Origin: PALSA-600 sp963842335
GTDB taxonomy: Bacteria > Actinomycetota > Thermoleophilia > Gaiellales > Gaiellaceae
Length of the DNA: 64,000 bases
Reading direction: 5' to 3'
NCBI GenBank assembly: GCA_963842335.1
Contig: CAWJGF010000003.1
Coordinates: 62,001-126,000, forward strand
Shown: piece by piece, positions 25,925 through 33,778 of the stretch
Layout of the letters: each line of letters starts with the position of its first letter
How positions within the stretch are numbered: the first letter of the stretch is position 1
Program-made: the position numbers and the translations under genes
Notes under the pieces: generated by a model
Told to the model about the DNA's origin: nothing
Database searches by the model: none
Seen by the model: the letters and a program-made list of their open reading frames with translations, nothing else

Positions 25925-27245
25925 CTACAGATCCTTGAATGCGAGCAGGAGCTCGCGTGCGGCGGCGATGCCCGTGGTGACGTACTCGGCCACCAGCCGC
26001 TCATTCGGCGAGTGGATCTGTGAATCCGGCAACCCGAAGCCGGTGATCACCGTCGGGATGCCCTTGTCAGCGAGCGCCGGAACGATCGGGAGCGAGCCGC
26101 CCGTGCGAATGAGCGCCGGGCGCTTGCCGAGCACGCGCTCGAACGCGTCGAGGCCAAGCTGCACGGCCTTCGCATCGGAAGGGACGAGCCCAGGTGGGGA
26201 CGACGACCACAACTCGACGTCGAGGTCCGCACCGACGGGCGCGGCGGCGCGCAGGAGTCGCTCGACCTCGGGGGCGATCTCGTCCACGTCCTGGCCTGGA
26301 GCGAGGCGAATCGAGACGTTCGCCATCGCCTCCACCGGAAGCACCGTCTTCTGAAGGAGCGGCGAGCCGGTCGCGATCCCGTTCACGTCGAGGGCCGGCT
26401 CGGCGAACGTTCGGAGGTAGAAATCTTGAGCGGCCCGTTCGTCCTTCGCTTGCGCGCCCTGGTCGGCGAGCTCGTCGACGCCCAGCAGGCAGCAGTTCCC
26501 AGCCGGCGAGCTCCTCGTCTGTCGGGGCGGCAATGCCTTTTCTGAGCGACTCGACCAGCGTGCCGTCGCGCGCGATCAACGCGTCGAGCGCCCGAATCAA
26601 GGCATGCGCCGCGTTCAGCGCTGCGCCGCCGTAAACCCCCGAGTGAAGATCGCGTTCGCCGGTGCGAACCGTCACGTGGAAGTACGCCATGCCGCGCGTC
26701 GCAAGGTTGAATGCCGGAACGTCGCGTCGGATCATCCCGCTGTCGAAGATGATCGCTGCGTCGGCGCCGCGCTCGTCTGCTTCGAGAAACTCGACGATCG
26801 AATGACCGCCGGTCTCTTCCTCACCGTCGCAACAGAACCTGACGTTGACCGGCAGCTCACCCGCTCGGGCGAGCTGGCGTGCCGCGGCGAGCAGCATGTA
26901 GAGCTGGCCTTTGTCGTCGACCGTTCCGCGGCCGTAGAGATAGCCGTCTCGGATCTCCGGCTCGAACGGCGGCGACTCCCAGAGCTCGAGCGGATCGGGC
27001 GGCTGCACGTCGAAGTGCCCGTAGCAGAGCACGGTCGGTGCTTCGCCCGCACCCGATGACGTGATCTCGCCGATCGCGAGCGGCTGCCCGTGCCAGTCGA
27101 CGACCTCGCACTCACCGCCCGCGTCACGGATGAACGAGCAGACCCACTCCGCGGCGCGCCCGACGTCACGGGCATGCGCCGCATCTGCACTGATCGATGG
27201 GATGCGGAGAAACCCCGCGAGCTCGTCGAACCACTCGGCCGCCAT
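25925..27245 (-). pseudogene. M20-family metallopeptidase (dipeptidase), interrupted by a one-base frameshift
   Basis: M20 dipeptidases are di-zinc exopeptidases. The N-terminal two thirds carry CYGHFDVQPPDP, the bridging DDKGQ, and CDGEEETGGHS with the catalytic Glu; the lid domain and C-terminal part (SGLPDSQIHSPNER with the last metal His) continue in a different frame. The break is at the CCC run 26481-26483, where removing one base gives WELLPAGVDELADQ and a normal ~440-residue enzyme. Start ATG 27245 is 7 nt after TAGGCT. As with the nitronate monooxygenase, flanking coding is intact, so a sequencing indel is likely. Confidence 0.85.
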
Positions 27246-27252
27246 GTCGCCG

Positions 27253-27258
27253 AGCCTA
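27253..27258 (-). promoter_or_regulatory. -10 hexamer for the M20 peptidase gene
   Basis: TAGGCT on the minus strand, 7 nt before ATG 27245; selects this start over an earlier in-frame codon. Confidence 0.5.
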
Positions 27259-27301
27259 TCCGACGACAAGTACGGCAGTCCGAAGGAGCCTCAGGCCCGG
27301 C

Positions 27302-28309
27302 TCAAGCGACGTCGCGGAGCGTCTGGCTGTCGGCGAGCGCGCGAAGCTTCTTCAGCCCCTGGTTCTCGATCTGGCGAATGCGCTCGCGGGTCACCTGGAA
27401 CGCACGGCCGACCTCGTCGAGCGTGCACGGCGACTGGCCGTTCAACCCATAGCGAAGCTCCAGCACGCGCCGCTCGCGGTAGCTGAGCGAGCTGAGGCAT
27501 TTCGTCAGCGCCCGCGCACGAAACGCCGTGTCGGCCGCCTCGTCGGGGGCCGGCGTGTGCTCATCCTCGAGGAACTGGCCGAACTCCGACTCCTCCTCGT
27601 CACCCACCGGCTTCTCGAGCGAGACGGGCGTCTGCGAGGTGCGCCGGATCGTCTCGACCTCCTCGATCGACATGTCGAGATCCGCGGCGATCTCCGCGTT
27701 CGTCGGCTCGCGACCTCGCTCGGCGCGCAGCTTCCGCTCGGTTCGCGTGATCTTGTTCAGCTTCTCGACGACGTGCACCGGCATGCGGATCGTGCGAGCC
27801 TTGTCGGCAAGCGCCCGGGCAACCGCCTGGCGGATCCACCAGGTTGCGTACGTCGAGAACTTGTAGCCCTTGCGCCAATCGAACTTCTCGGCGGCGCGAA
27901 CGAGGCCGATCGTTCCCTCCTGGATGAGATCGAGGAACGGCAGGCCCTGGTTGCGGTAGCGCTTCGCGATCGAGACGACGAGGCGGAGGTTCGCCTCGAC
28001 CATCTCCTGCTTGGCGGCATGATCGCCGCGCTCGATGCGCTTGGCGATCTCGACTTCCTGGGCTGCGGTCAGCAGGTCGACCTTGCCGACGTCCTTCAGG
28101 AAGAGCTGCAGGGAATCGGCGGAGAAGTCCGCGGCGCCCGGCTCCTCGACCTCCTCCGGCGCTTCTTCGAGCGCGGCGAAGAAATCAGCGCTCGGCTCGG
28201 GCTCGACCTCGTCGAGCGGCGTCGGCTCCTCCTCCTCGACCTCGAGGACGGGCGTCGCCAGCTCTTCATCGTCCTGCCGATCAGTCACCTGAAGTTCCTT
28301 GGTGCTCAT
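27302..28309 (-). CDS. rpoD: Principal RNA polymerase sigma-70 factor (RpoD/HrdB type)
   Basis: Group 1/2 sigma factor that directs RNA polymerase to promoters. A GAGGGGGG ribosome site precedes ATG 28309, giving 335 residues. Regions are all present: 1.2 (SLQLFLKDVGKVDLLTAAQE), 2 with the -10 recognition helix (FDWRKGYKFSTYATWWIRQA), 3 (TRTERKLRAERGREP) and 4.2 helix-turn-helix near the C-terminus (TLDEVGRAFQVTRERIRQIE). The N-terminal ~75 residues are acidic and low-complexity in place of a folded region 1.1. Its extended region 2.4 is consistent with the TANNNT hexamers seen here. A TPR protein gene lies upstream on the same strand. Confidence 0.95.
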   Translation of the reverse strand: MSTKELQVTDRQDDEELATPVLEVEEEEPTPLDEVEPEPSADFFAALEEAPEEVEEPGAADFSADSLQLFLKDVGKVDLLTAAQEVEIAKRIERGDHAAKQEMVEANLRLVVSIAKRYRNQGLPFLDLIQEGTIGLVRAAEKFDWRKGYKFSTYATWWIRQAVARALADKARTIRMPVHVVEKLNKITRTERKLRAERGREPTNAEIAADLDMSIEEVETIRRTSQTPVSLEKPVGDEEESEFGQFLEDEHTPAPDEAADTAFRARALTKCLSSLSYRERRVLELRYGLNGQSPCTLDEVGRAFQVTRERIRQIENQGLKKLRALADSQTLRDVA

Positions 28310-28405
28310 TGGCCCCCCTCGCATGCCCCGAGCTCAACCGCTGCCCTGTTCGTGCGGATGCGCAATGCTGCCAGCGACTCCGGACGGACGCATAGGCCGT
28401 TTGGC

Positions 28406-29227
28406 TCATTTTTGAGTCGTATTAGTCCCATCTGTAACTAGACCGCCGAGGAAGGCATCTGCTTCCCGTCCGAGCAGCGTTTTCGGCCCTTCTGAGCGTG
28501 CGAGCCGAAATTCGGCCGTCGCCTGGGCCCGCTGACCCGTCCACGCGAGCAGCAACCCGAGGTGGTAGCGCACCGTCTGGCTGTGCGGAAAGCGGCGGAC
28601 GAGCGGCCCGAGACGCGAGAACGACGCGGACAGATTGTCCTCGTCGAAGCGTCCGACGGCGGCGGCGACCTGGGCTTCGTCGCTTGCCGGGTGCAATCGC
28701 GCGGCCCGCGCGTACAGCCGTTCGGCGGAATGCTGGCGGCCCATGCGCTGGAGGATCACGCCGCGCAGGAGCAGCGGATCGGTGCCGGTCGGTTCGAACA
28801 CGGGATAGAGACCGTCCTGCGGGACGAAGTACTGCGGATGGAGAAGCTCGTCCGCTCGCATCTCGTAGAAGGTGTCGCGACCGCTCTGCTTGGCGGCACG
28901 GAAGGCCTGCCCGGCCTCGTCCAGGTAACCGGCGCAAAAGAGCGCGATGCCGTAGTTGAACTGAACGACCGGGTCGTTGGGGGCGCTCTGGGCGACCGGT
29001 TGAAGCGCCTGCGCGGCGGCGCGCGGCGGTTCGGCCAGCAGGCGCTTGACGAGTGCCCGGCGGCTGGACGCGACACCCGGCACGATCAGCGCCTGCGGTT
29101 GCTGCTTGCACTGCGCCGTCGGCTGGGGCGGATCCTGCCGGGTCGCGAGCACGACCCCGGCGACCGACGCCGCGGCCAGCACCACAACCACGCCCACGAT
29201 CAGGCGGACTCGGCGGGCCGGCGACAC
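28406..29227 (-). CDS. Membrane-anchored TPR-repeat protein
   Basis: A 273-residue protein starting at GTG 29227, with one N-terminal membrane helix (about residues 8-28) and a likely extracytoplasmic helical-repeat region. TPR-like units are visible in FNYGIALFCAGYLDEAGQAFRAAK style segments and in LHPASDEAQVAAAVGRFDED and RYHLGLLLAWTGQRAQATAEF. No catalytic motif. It precedes rpoD by 96 nt on the same strand and is divergent from the MoeB/rhodanese operon, so it may be expressed together with rpoD. Role unknown. Confidence 0.75.
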   Translation of the reverse strand: MSPARRVRLIVGVVVVLAAASVAGVVLATRQDPPQPTAQCKQQPQALIVPGVASSRRALVKRLLAEPPRAAAQALQPVAQSAPNDPVVQFNYGIALFCAGYLDEAGQAFRAAKQSGRDTFYEMRADELLHPQYFVPQDGLYPVFEPTGTDPLLLRGVILQRMGRQHSAERLYARAARLHPASDEAQVAAAVGRFDEDNLSASFSRLGPLVRRFPHSQTVRYHLGLLLAWTGQRAQATAEFRLARSEGPKTLLGREADAFLGGLVTDGTNTTQK

Positions 29228-29233
29228 GGCGTC

Positions 29234-29239
29234 AAGCTA
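29234..29239 (-). promoter_or_regulatory. -10 hexamer for the TPR gene
   Basis: TAGCTT on the minus strand, 6 nt before GTG 29227. Confidence 0.5.
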
Positions 29240-29262
29240 GCGGGAATGCAGATGGGGGCAGC

Positions 29263-29268
29263 TACCGT
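29263..29268 (+). promoter_or_regulatory. -10 hexamer for the cysteine (MoeZ-CysO-CysM-Mec) operon
   Basis: TACCGT, 10 nt before ATG 29279; leaderless-type spacing. It lies back to back with the TPR-gene hexamer. Confidence 0.4.
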
Positions 29269-29278
29269 TTCTACAGCT

Positions 29279-30427
29279 ATGACCAGCTATCGCGAACTGC
29301 TTCAGCAGACCAAGGCGGAAATCAGCGAGCTCGACGCCCGTGCGGCGCAGGATCTCGAGGGCGCACGCTGGATCGACGTGCGCGAAGCCGACGAGTGGCA
29401 GGAAGGGCACCTCCCGGGGGCGGTGCACGTGCCTCGCGGTTACCTCGAGTCCCGCATCGAAGGTGTCGTCCCGGAGAGGTCGCAGCCGGTGATCCTCTAT
29501 TGCGCGGCGGCGAACCGTTCGGCGTTCGCCGCGAAGACGCTCGAGGAGCTCGGCTACGAGCACGTCTATTCGCTGGCGGGCGGCTTCACCGACTGGAAGC
29601 GCAACGGACTCGAGATCATCATGCCGCGCACGCTGTCACCCGAGAAGCGCACCCGCTATTCGCGACATCTGCTGATTCCCGAGATCGGTGAAGAAGGGCA
29701 GCTGAAGCTGCTCGACGCGAGGATCCTGCTGATCGGCGCCGGGGGCCTCGGCTCGCCGGCGGCGCTCTACCTCGCTGCTGCCGGCATCGGCCGCCTCGGG
29801 ATCATCGACGCCGACATCGTCGACGAGACCAACCTGCAACGGCAGATCGCACACTCGCTCGATACGCTCGGCACCCCCAAGGTCGATTCCGCGAAGCGTG
29901 CGATCGAGGGGCTGAACCCCGACGTCGACGTGGTCACCTACCGCGAACGGCTGACGTCCGAGAACATCGATCGCATTCTCGACGACGGCTGGGACTTGAT
30001 CGTCGACGGTGCGGACAACTTCCCGACCCGCTACCTCGTGAACGACGCATCGGTGTGGCGCGGGATCCCTGTCGTGCACGGCTCGATCTACCGATTCGAG
30101 GGCCAGGTGACCGTGTTCAAGCCGCACGAAGGGCCGTGCTACCGGTGCCTCTTCCCGGAGCCGCCCCCACCCGAGCTCGCGCCGTCGTGCGCCGAGGGCG
30201 GAGTGCTGGGCGTCCTGCCGGGCATCGTCGGGACGCTGCAGACAAACGAAGCGATCAAGCTCGCGGCGGGCATCGGCGAGCCACTGGTCGGGCGTCTCCT
30301 GCTTCTCGATGCGCTCGCGACCGAGTTCACCGAGGTCAAGATCGAGCGCCGCGACGACTGCCCTGTCTGCGGCACGCATCCGACGATCACCGAGTACATC
30401 GACTACGTGGAGTTCTGCTCGCGATGA
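29279..30427 (+). CDS. moeZ: Rhodanese-MoeB/ThiF fusion: sulfur-carrier adenylating and thiolating enzyme
   Basis: It activates a ubiquitin-like sulfur carrier by adenylation and supplies sulfur to it. Residues ~1-113 are a rhodanese domain with the persulfide cysteine C75 (CAAANRS); ~120-382 are an E1-like domain with GAGGLG at 153-158, the DNFPTRYLVND motif, a catalytic-type SCAEGGVLG and zinc pairs CYRC and CPVC. In mycobacterial MoeZ and human MOCS3 the rhodanese lies at the C-terminus; here it comes first. The next gene, its expected substrate CysO, begins by ATGA overlap. With CysM and Mec the operon makes cysteine by the CysO route. Confidence 0.93.
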   Translation: MTSYRELLQQTKAEISELDARAAQDLEGARWIDVREADEWQEGHLPGAVHVPRGYLESRIEGVVPERSQPVILYCAAANRSAFAAKTLEELGYEHVYSLAGGFTDWKRNGLEIIMPRTLSPEKRTRYSRHLLIPEIGEEGQLKLLDARILLIGAGGLGSPAALYLAAAGIGRLGIIDADIVDETNLQRQIAHSLDTLGTPKVDSAKRAIEGLNPDVDVVTYRERLTSENIDRILDDGWDLIVDGADNFPTRYLVNDASVWRGIPVVHGSIYRFEGQVTVFKPHEGPCYRCLFPEPPPPELAPSCAEGGVLGVLPGIVGTLQTNEAIKLAAGIGEPLVGRLLLLDALATEFTEVKIERRDDCPVCGTHPTITEYIDYVEFCSR

Positions 30428-30702
30428 GCACGGTGCGGGTTCCGCCCGTGCTCCGGGCGGAAGCAGGCGGAGCGCGCGAGGTCGAGGCATCCGGCTCGAC
30501 CGTGCGTGAGCTCCTCGAGGACCTCGCGACGCGCGTGCCCGCGCTGGGCGGCCGGGTCTACGCCGACGGCGCAATCCAGTCGTTCGTGAACGTCTACGTC
30601 GACGGTGAAGACGTGCGCACGCAGGACGGCCTCGACACGCCCGTGCGTGAGAGCTCGACGGTCATCCTTCTGCCGGCCATGGCCGGCGGCCGTGCCGGCT
30701 AG
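30424..30702 (+). CDS. cysO: CysO/MoaD-like ubiquitin-fold sulfur carrier
   Basis: A 92-residue beta-grasp protein that, as C-terminal thiocarboxylate, donates sulfur for cysteine synthesis. Family features are PPVLRAEAGG at the N-terminus, VRELLEDLATRVPALG, and VNVYVDGEDVR, STVILLPAMAGG near the end. Unusually the reading frame does not stop at the double glycine but continues Arg-Ala-Gly. That tail arises from an 11-nt overlap with the cysM start. To function, the tail would have to be removed, as QbsD does for QbsE; the metalloprotease two genes on is the candidate. Overlaps moeZ by 4 nt. Confidence 0.9.
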   Translation: MSTVRVPPVLRAEAGGAREVEASGSTVRELLEDLATRVPALGGRVYADGAIQSFVNVYVDGEDVRTQDGLDTPVRESSTVILLPAMAGGRAG

Positions 30703-31600
30703 ATCTCTGCTCGACCTGATCGGCTCGACGCCGCTGGTCGAGTTGTCGCGGATTCAACCGCCGGGACGGCGGATCTACGCGAAGCTCGAAGGGCAGAACC
30801 CGACGGGCTCGATCAAGGACCGCGTCGCACTCGCGATGGTCGAGGCCGCCGATCCCGCGCCGGGCGTAGAGCTACTCGAGCCGACGAGCGGCAATACGGG
30901 CATCTCGCTCGCCCTGGTCGCGAAGCTGAAGGGGTTGAAGCTGACATGCGTGATGCCCGCGAACGCCACGCCGGAGCGGCGCATCCTGCTCGAGCTCTAC
31001 GGCGCGACGATCGTCGAGTCGCCGGGCGAGCTCGGTTCGAACGGCGCGGTCCAGCTCGCACAGAAGATCGCAGCGCGCGACGATCGCTACACGATGCTCT
31101 TCCAGTACGCGAACGAGGCGAACCCGCGGGCGCACTACGACGGCACGGGAGCCGAGATCGTCCGCGACCTCGCGCAGGTCGACGCACTCGTCGCCGGGCT
31201 CGGGACCGGCGGGACGCTGATGGGCACCGGCGCGCGCCTCCGCGAGGCGTTCCCGAACGTGCAGGTAGTGGCGGCTGAGCCCCTCCCCGGCGACCCGGTG
31301 ATGGGCTTGCGCTCGCTCGAGGACGGGTACGTGCCACCGATCCTCGACGTCTCGAAGCTCGACCGGAAGCTACTCGTCTCGAACGCCGAGGCAGCGGCGG
31401 CCACCCATGCGTTGCTTGACCGCGAGGGCCTGTTCGCTGGTGTGTCGGCCGGGGCGGTCGTGCACGTGGCGCGGCGGGTCGCAGAAGAGCTGCCCGAAGG
31501 CTCTGTCGTCGTTTGCGTGCTCGCCGACGGCGGCTGGAAGTACCTCTCGGCGCCGTTCTGGCGCGGCGAGGAAATCGACGAAGGGACGCTCTGGTGGTGA
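30692..31600 (+). CDS. cysM: O-phosphoserine sulfhydrylase / cysteine synthase CysM
   Basis: PLP enzyme that in mycobacteria transfers the sulfur of CysO thiocarboxylate to O-phosphoserine, giving a CysO-cysteine adduct. GTG 30692 inside the end of cysO gives 302 residues beginning MPARSLLDLIGSTPLVEL. The PLP lysine is K42 in GSIKDR; the substrate loop TSGNTG and phosphate-site GTGGT are present. The aromatic C-terminal end (EGTLWW) matches the flexible C-terminal segment of this CysM subgroup. Embedded between cysO and mec with overlaps on both sides. Confidence 0.93.
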   Translation: MPARSLLDLIGSTPLVELSRIQPPGRRIYAKLEGQNPTGSIKDRVALAMVEAADPAPGVELLEPTSGNTGISLALVAKLKGLKLTCVMPANATPERRILLELYGATIVESPGELGSNGAVQLAQKIAARDDRYTMLFQYANEANPRAHYDGTGAEIVRDLAQVDALVAGLGTGGTLMGTGARLREAFPNVQVVAAEPLPGDPVMGLRSLEDGYVPPILDVSKLDRKLLVSNAEAAAATHALLDREGLFAGVSAGAVVHVARRVAEELPEGSVVVCVLADGGWKYLSAPFWRGEEIDEGTLWW

Positions 31601-31971
31601 TCCCCGACGCGGTTCGCGCCGAGTTGCGCGCGCATGCCACCGAGGAGGCGCCGAACGAGTGTTGCGGCCTGATCGTCCTGCGCGACGGCGTCGCCGAGCG
31701 CTACGTCCGCGGACGCAACAAGCTCGCCTCGCCGTACCGCTACGAGCTCGAGATCGACCCCTCGATCTGGTTCCTCGAGGACGACGGCTACGAGCTCGCC
31801 GTGTTCCATTCACACCCGGAGACCGAGCCGCGCCCGTCGCGCACCGACCGCGAGCTGGCGGGGCTCTGGGCCGGCCGCCCGTTTCTGATCTACGGGCTCC
31901 GATTGGACGAGCTGCGCGCCTGGCGGATCAGCCGCGAGGAGGTCGAGGAGCTGCCGCTGGCGTCGGTTTGA
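31597..31971 (+). CDS. mec: JAMM/MPN metalloprotease Mec
   Basis: A zinc isopeptidase of the JAB1/MPN+ family that releases cysteine from the CysO-cysteine adduct. GTG 31597 overlaps the cysM stop (GTGA). The 124-residue protein has the complete JAMM signature: catalytic Glu21 (EAPNECCG), HSHP with H71 and H73, then Ser81 and Asp84. Because CysO here carries three residues after its double glycine, this enzyme may also trim the precursor. Ends 12 nt before a strong palindrome. Confidence 0.93.
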   Translation: MIPDAVRAELRAHATEEAPNECCGLIVLRDGVAERYVRGRNKLASPYRYELEIDPSIWFLEDDGYELAVFHSHPETEPRPSRTDRELAGLWAGRPFLIYGLRLDELRAWRISREEVEELPLASV

Positions 31972-31983
31972 GGTGTCCGTTTG

Positions 31984-32018
31984 AGCCATGTCCTGGGGAC
32001 TGTCCCCAAGACATGGCT
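31984..32018. repeat. Long palindrome between convergent genes (REP-like or terminator)
   Basis: 17-bp arms AGCCATGTCCTGGGGAC and GTCCCCAAGACATGGCT around one T, with a single mismatch. It sits in the 66-bp gap between mec and the convergent cupredoxin gene, so it can end both transcripts. The GGGGAC-GTCCCC core is also typical of REP-type elements. Confidence 0.65.
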
Positions 32019-32037
32019 CTTTCAGACAGTTCGACCG

Positions 32038-32379
32038 CTAGGAAACGGTGAACGAGCCCTTCATGAACGACGCGTGTGGATCGCACACGTACTTGTAGGT
32101 CCCCTTCTTCAGGGTCACCTTCCATGTCGTCGTCCCCGTCCCACCGACGCTCGTCTTCTTGTTGATGCCCGGACCGGTCAGGTGGAAGTTGTGCGCGGAT
32201 GACTTGTCGGACACCTTGATCACATAGGCGCCGGCCTTCAGCTTCGCGACCTTCGTCGTGCCCTGCTTCAGCGTGATCGTGAAGCCGGGGCCGACGGTGC
32301 CGTTCAGCGTCGGGGTAGCCGCGAAGGCGCTCGGCACTGCGAGCCCTGCGGCAATTGCGGCGATTGCAACGAACTTCAT
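32038..32379 (-). CDS. Secreted cupredoxin (plastocyanin-like copper protein)
   Basis: A 113-residue protein with a signal peptide ending near AFAA (residue 20) and AAGGAGA upstream of its ATG. The mature domain is a small beta sandwich. Type 1 copper ligands can be placed as His in SAHNFHLTG and the Cys-x2-His-x3-Met set in YVCDPHASFMKG. It is thus a small electron carrier or copper-binding protein outside the membrane. Gene stands alone, convergent with mec; no oxidase partner adjacent. Confidence 0.85.
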   Translation of the reverse strand: MKFVAIAAIAAGLAVPSAFAATPTLNGTVGPGFTITLKQGTTKVAKLKAGAYVIKVSDKSSAHNFHLTGPGINKKTSVGGTGTTTWKVTLKKGTYKYVCDPHASFMKGSFTVS

Positions 32380-32418
32380 GTGTCTCCTTGGAGCTCGGGT
32401 ATCCCTCAGCGCACAGGG

Positions 32419-32424
32419 TACGCT
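32419..32424 (+). promoter_or_regulatory. -10 hexamer for the FAD-linked oxidase gene
   Basis: TACGCT, 7 nt before ATG 32432; fixes the start against a longer in-frame opening. Confidence 0.5.
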
Positions 32425-32431
32425 CGCGGCG

Positions 32432-33778
32432 ATGGGTCTCGCGGACGTTGTGTCGCCCGGATCGCTGGTCGAGCCGCAGGGCCGCTGGCTCGCCGACCTG
32501 ATGGGCCGTGGGGTGCAGGGAACCGCCGACGCGGTCGTCCTCCCCGCCGACGTCGAAGAGGTCGCGGCAGTGATGCGGTGGTGCTACGCGAACGACGTGC
32601 CTCTGACGGCGCGCGGCGGCGGGACCGGGCTCGCAGGGGGAGCCATCCCCGTCGAGGGCGGCGTCGTGATCGGCTTCGAACGGCTGAACAAGGTACGCCA
32701 GTTCGACCCGTTGCTCTGGCGCATGCACGTCGAGGCCGGCGTGACGACCGGCGACGTACACCGGCTTGCCCGCGAGAGCGGGCTTCGCTTCCCTCCCGAT
32801 CCCGGCGCCGCTGAGATCTCGCAGATCGGCGGGAACATCGCGTGCAACGCCGGCGGCCCACACGCGTTCAAGTACGGCGTCACCGGGCACTGGGTGACCG
32901 GGATCGAGGCAGTGATCCCGCCCGGCGAGATCGTGCGCGTCGGCGGGCCGATCCGCAAGGATGTAGCCGGCTACGACGTCAAGAGCCTGCTCGTCGGCTC
33001 TGAAGGAACGCTCGGCCTCGTCACCGCTGCCTGGCTCCGGCTGATCCCGGCGCCGGAGCTGGAGCTGCCGGTGATTGGTCTCTACCGCGACGCCGAAGCG
33101 GGCATCTCGGCAATCGAGCGGGTGCTCGCATCGGGGGTGGTTCCCGCCGCGATCGAGTACCTCGACGAGGTGACGCTCCGCTTCGCCGGCGAGACCTATC
33201 CGTTCGGGCTCCCTGCAGGAGCCGCATTCATGGTGATCACGGAGGCCGACGGCGCAGCCCCCGAGGCGCGGCGTGTTGCCGGCGAATTGCGCGAGGCGCT
33301 CGGCGACGGCGCCGTCGCCGTGCATGCACCCGACCAGGCGCCCGACGTCGCGGGTCTCTGGCGGTGGCGCGGCGGCGCGGCGTTCGCCATCCTCGCCCAA
33401 CGCGGCGGTGCGTTCAGCGAAGACATCGCCGTGCCGCTCGACCGCCTGCGCGACGTTGCCCGCGAGACGCTCGAGATCGGCGCTCGTCACGACGTCCCGG
33501 CGCTCTCCTTCGGCCACGCCGGCGACGGCAACATCCACTCGACCTTCCTCTTCTCGCCGGAGAGTGCCGACGAGGAGCGCCGCGCCGACGCGGCGTGCCA
33601 CGAGCTGTTCGAGCTCGCGCTGCGGCTCGGCGGCACCGTCACCGGTGAGCACGGGATCGGCTGGCTGAAGCGGGGGCAGCTCGAGCCTCAACTCGGCCCG
33701 ACGGGCTACGACTTGCATACGCGGATCAAGCAGACATTCGACCCCAAAGGCCTGCTGAACCCCGGCAAGAAGAACTAG
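32432..33778 (+). CDS. FAD-linked oxidase, glycolate oxidase GlcD / D-lactate dehydrogenase family
   Basis: A 448-residue PCMH-type flavoprotein oxidising 2-hydroxy acids such as glycolate or D-lactate. The FAD-binding half has ARGGGTGLAGGA, PPDPGAAEISQIGGNIACNAGG and LLVGSEGTLG; the cap half ends FGHAGDGNIHSTF and GTVTGEHGIGWLKRG, the family signature. There are no neighbouring glcE or glcF genes. Its last base overlaps the start of an MFS exporter gene, so the two are co-expressed. Substrate is not certain. Confidence 0.92.
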   Translation: MGLADVVSPGSLVEPQGRWLADLMGRGVQGTADAVVLPADVEEVAAVMRWCYANDVPLTARGGGTGLAGGAIPVEGGVVIGFERLNKVRQFDPLLWRMHVEAGVTTGDVHRLARESGLRFPPDPGAAEISQIGGNIACNAGGPHAFKYGVTGHWVTGIEAVIPPGEIVRVGGPIRKDVAGYDVKSLLVGSEGTLGLVTAAWLRLIPAPELELPVIGLYRDAEAGISAIERVLASGVVPAAIEYLDEVTLRFAGETYPFGLPAGAAFMVITEADGAAPEARRVAGELREALGDGAVAVHAPDQAPDVAGLWRWRGGAAFAILAQRGGAFSEDIAVPLDRLRDVARETLEIGARHDVPALSFGHAGDGNIHSTFLFSPESADEERRADAACHELFELALRLGGTVTGEHGIGWLKRGQLEPQLGPTGYDLHTRIKQTFDPKGLLNPGKKN

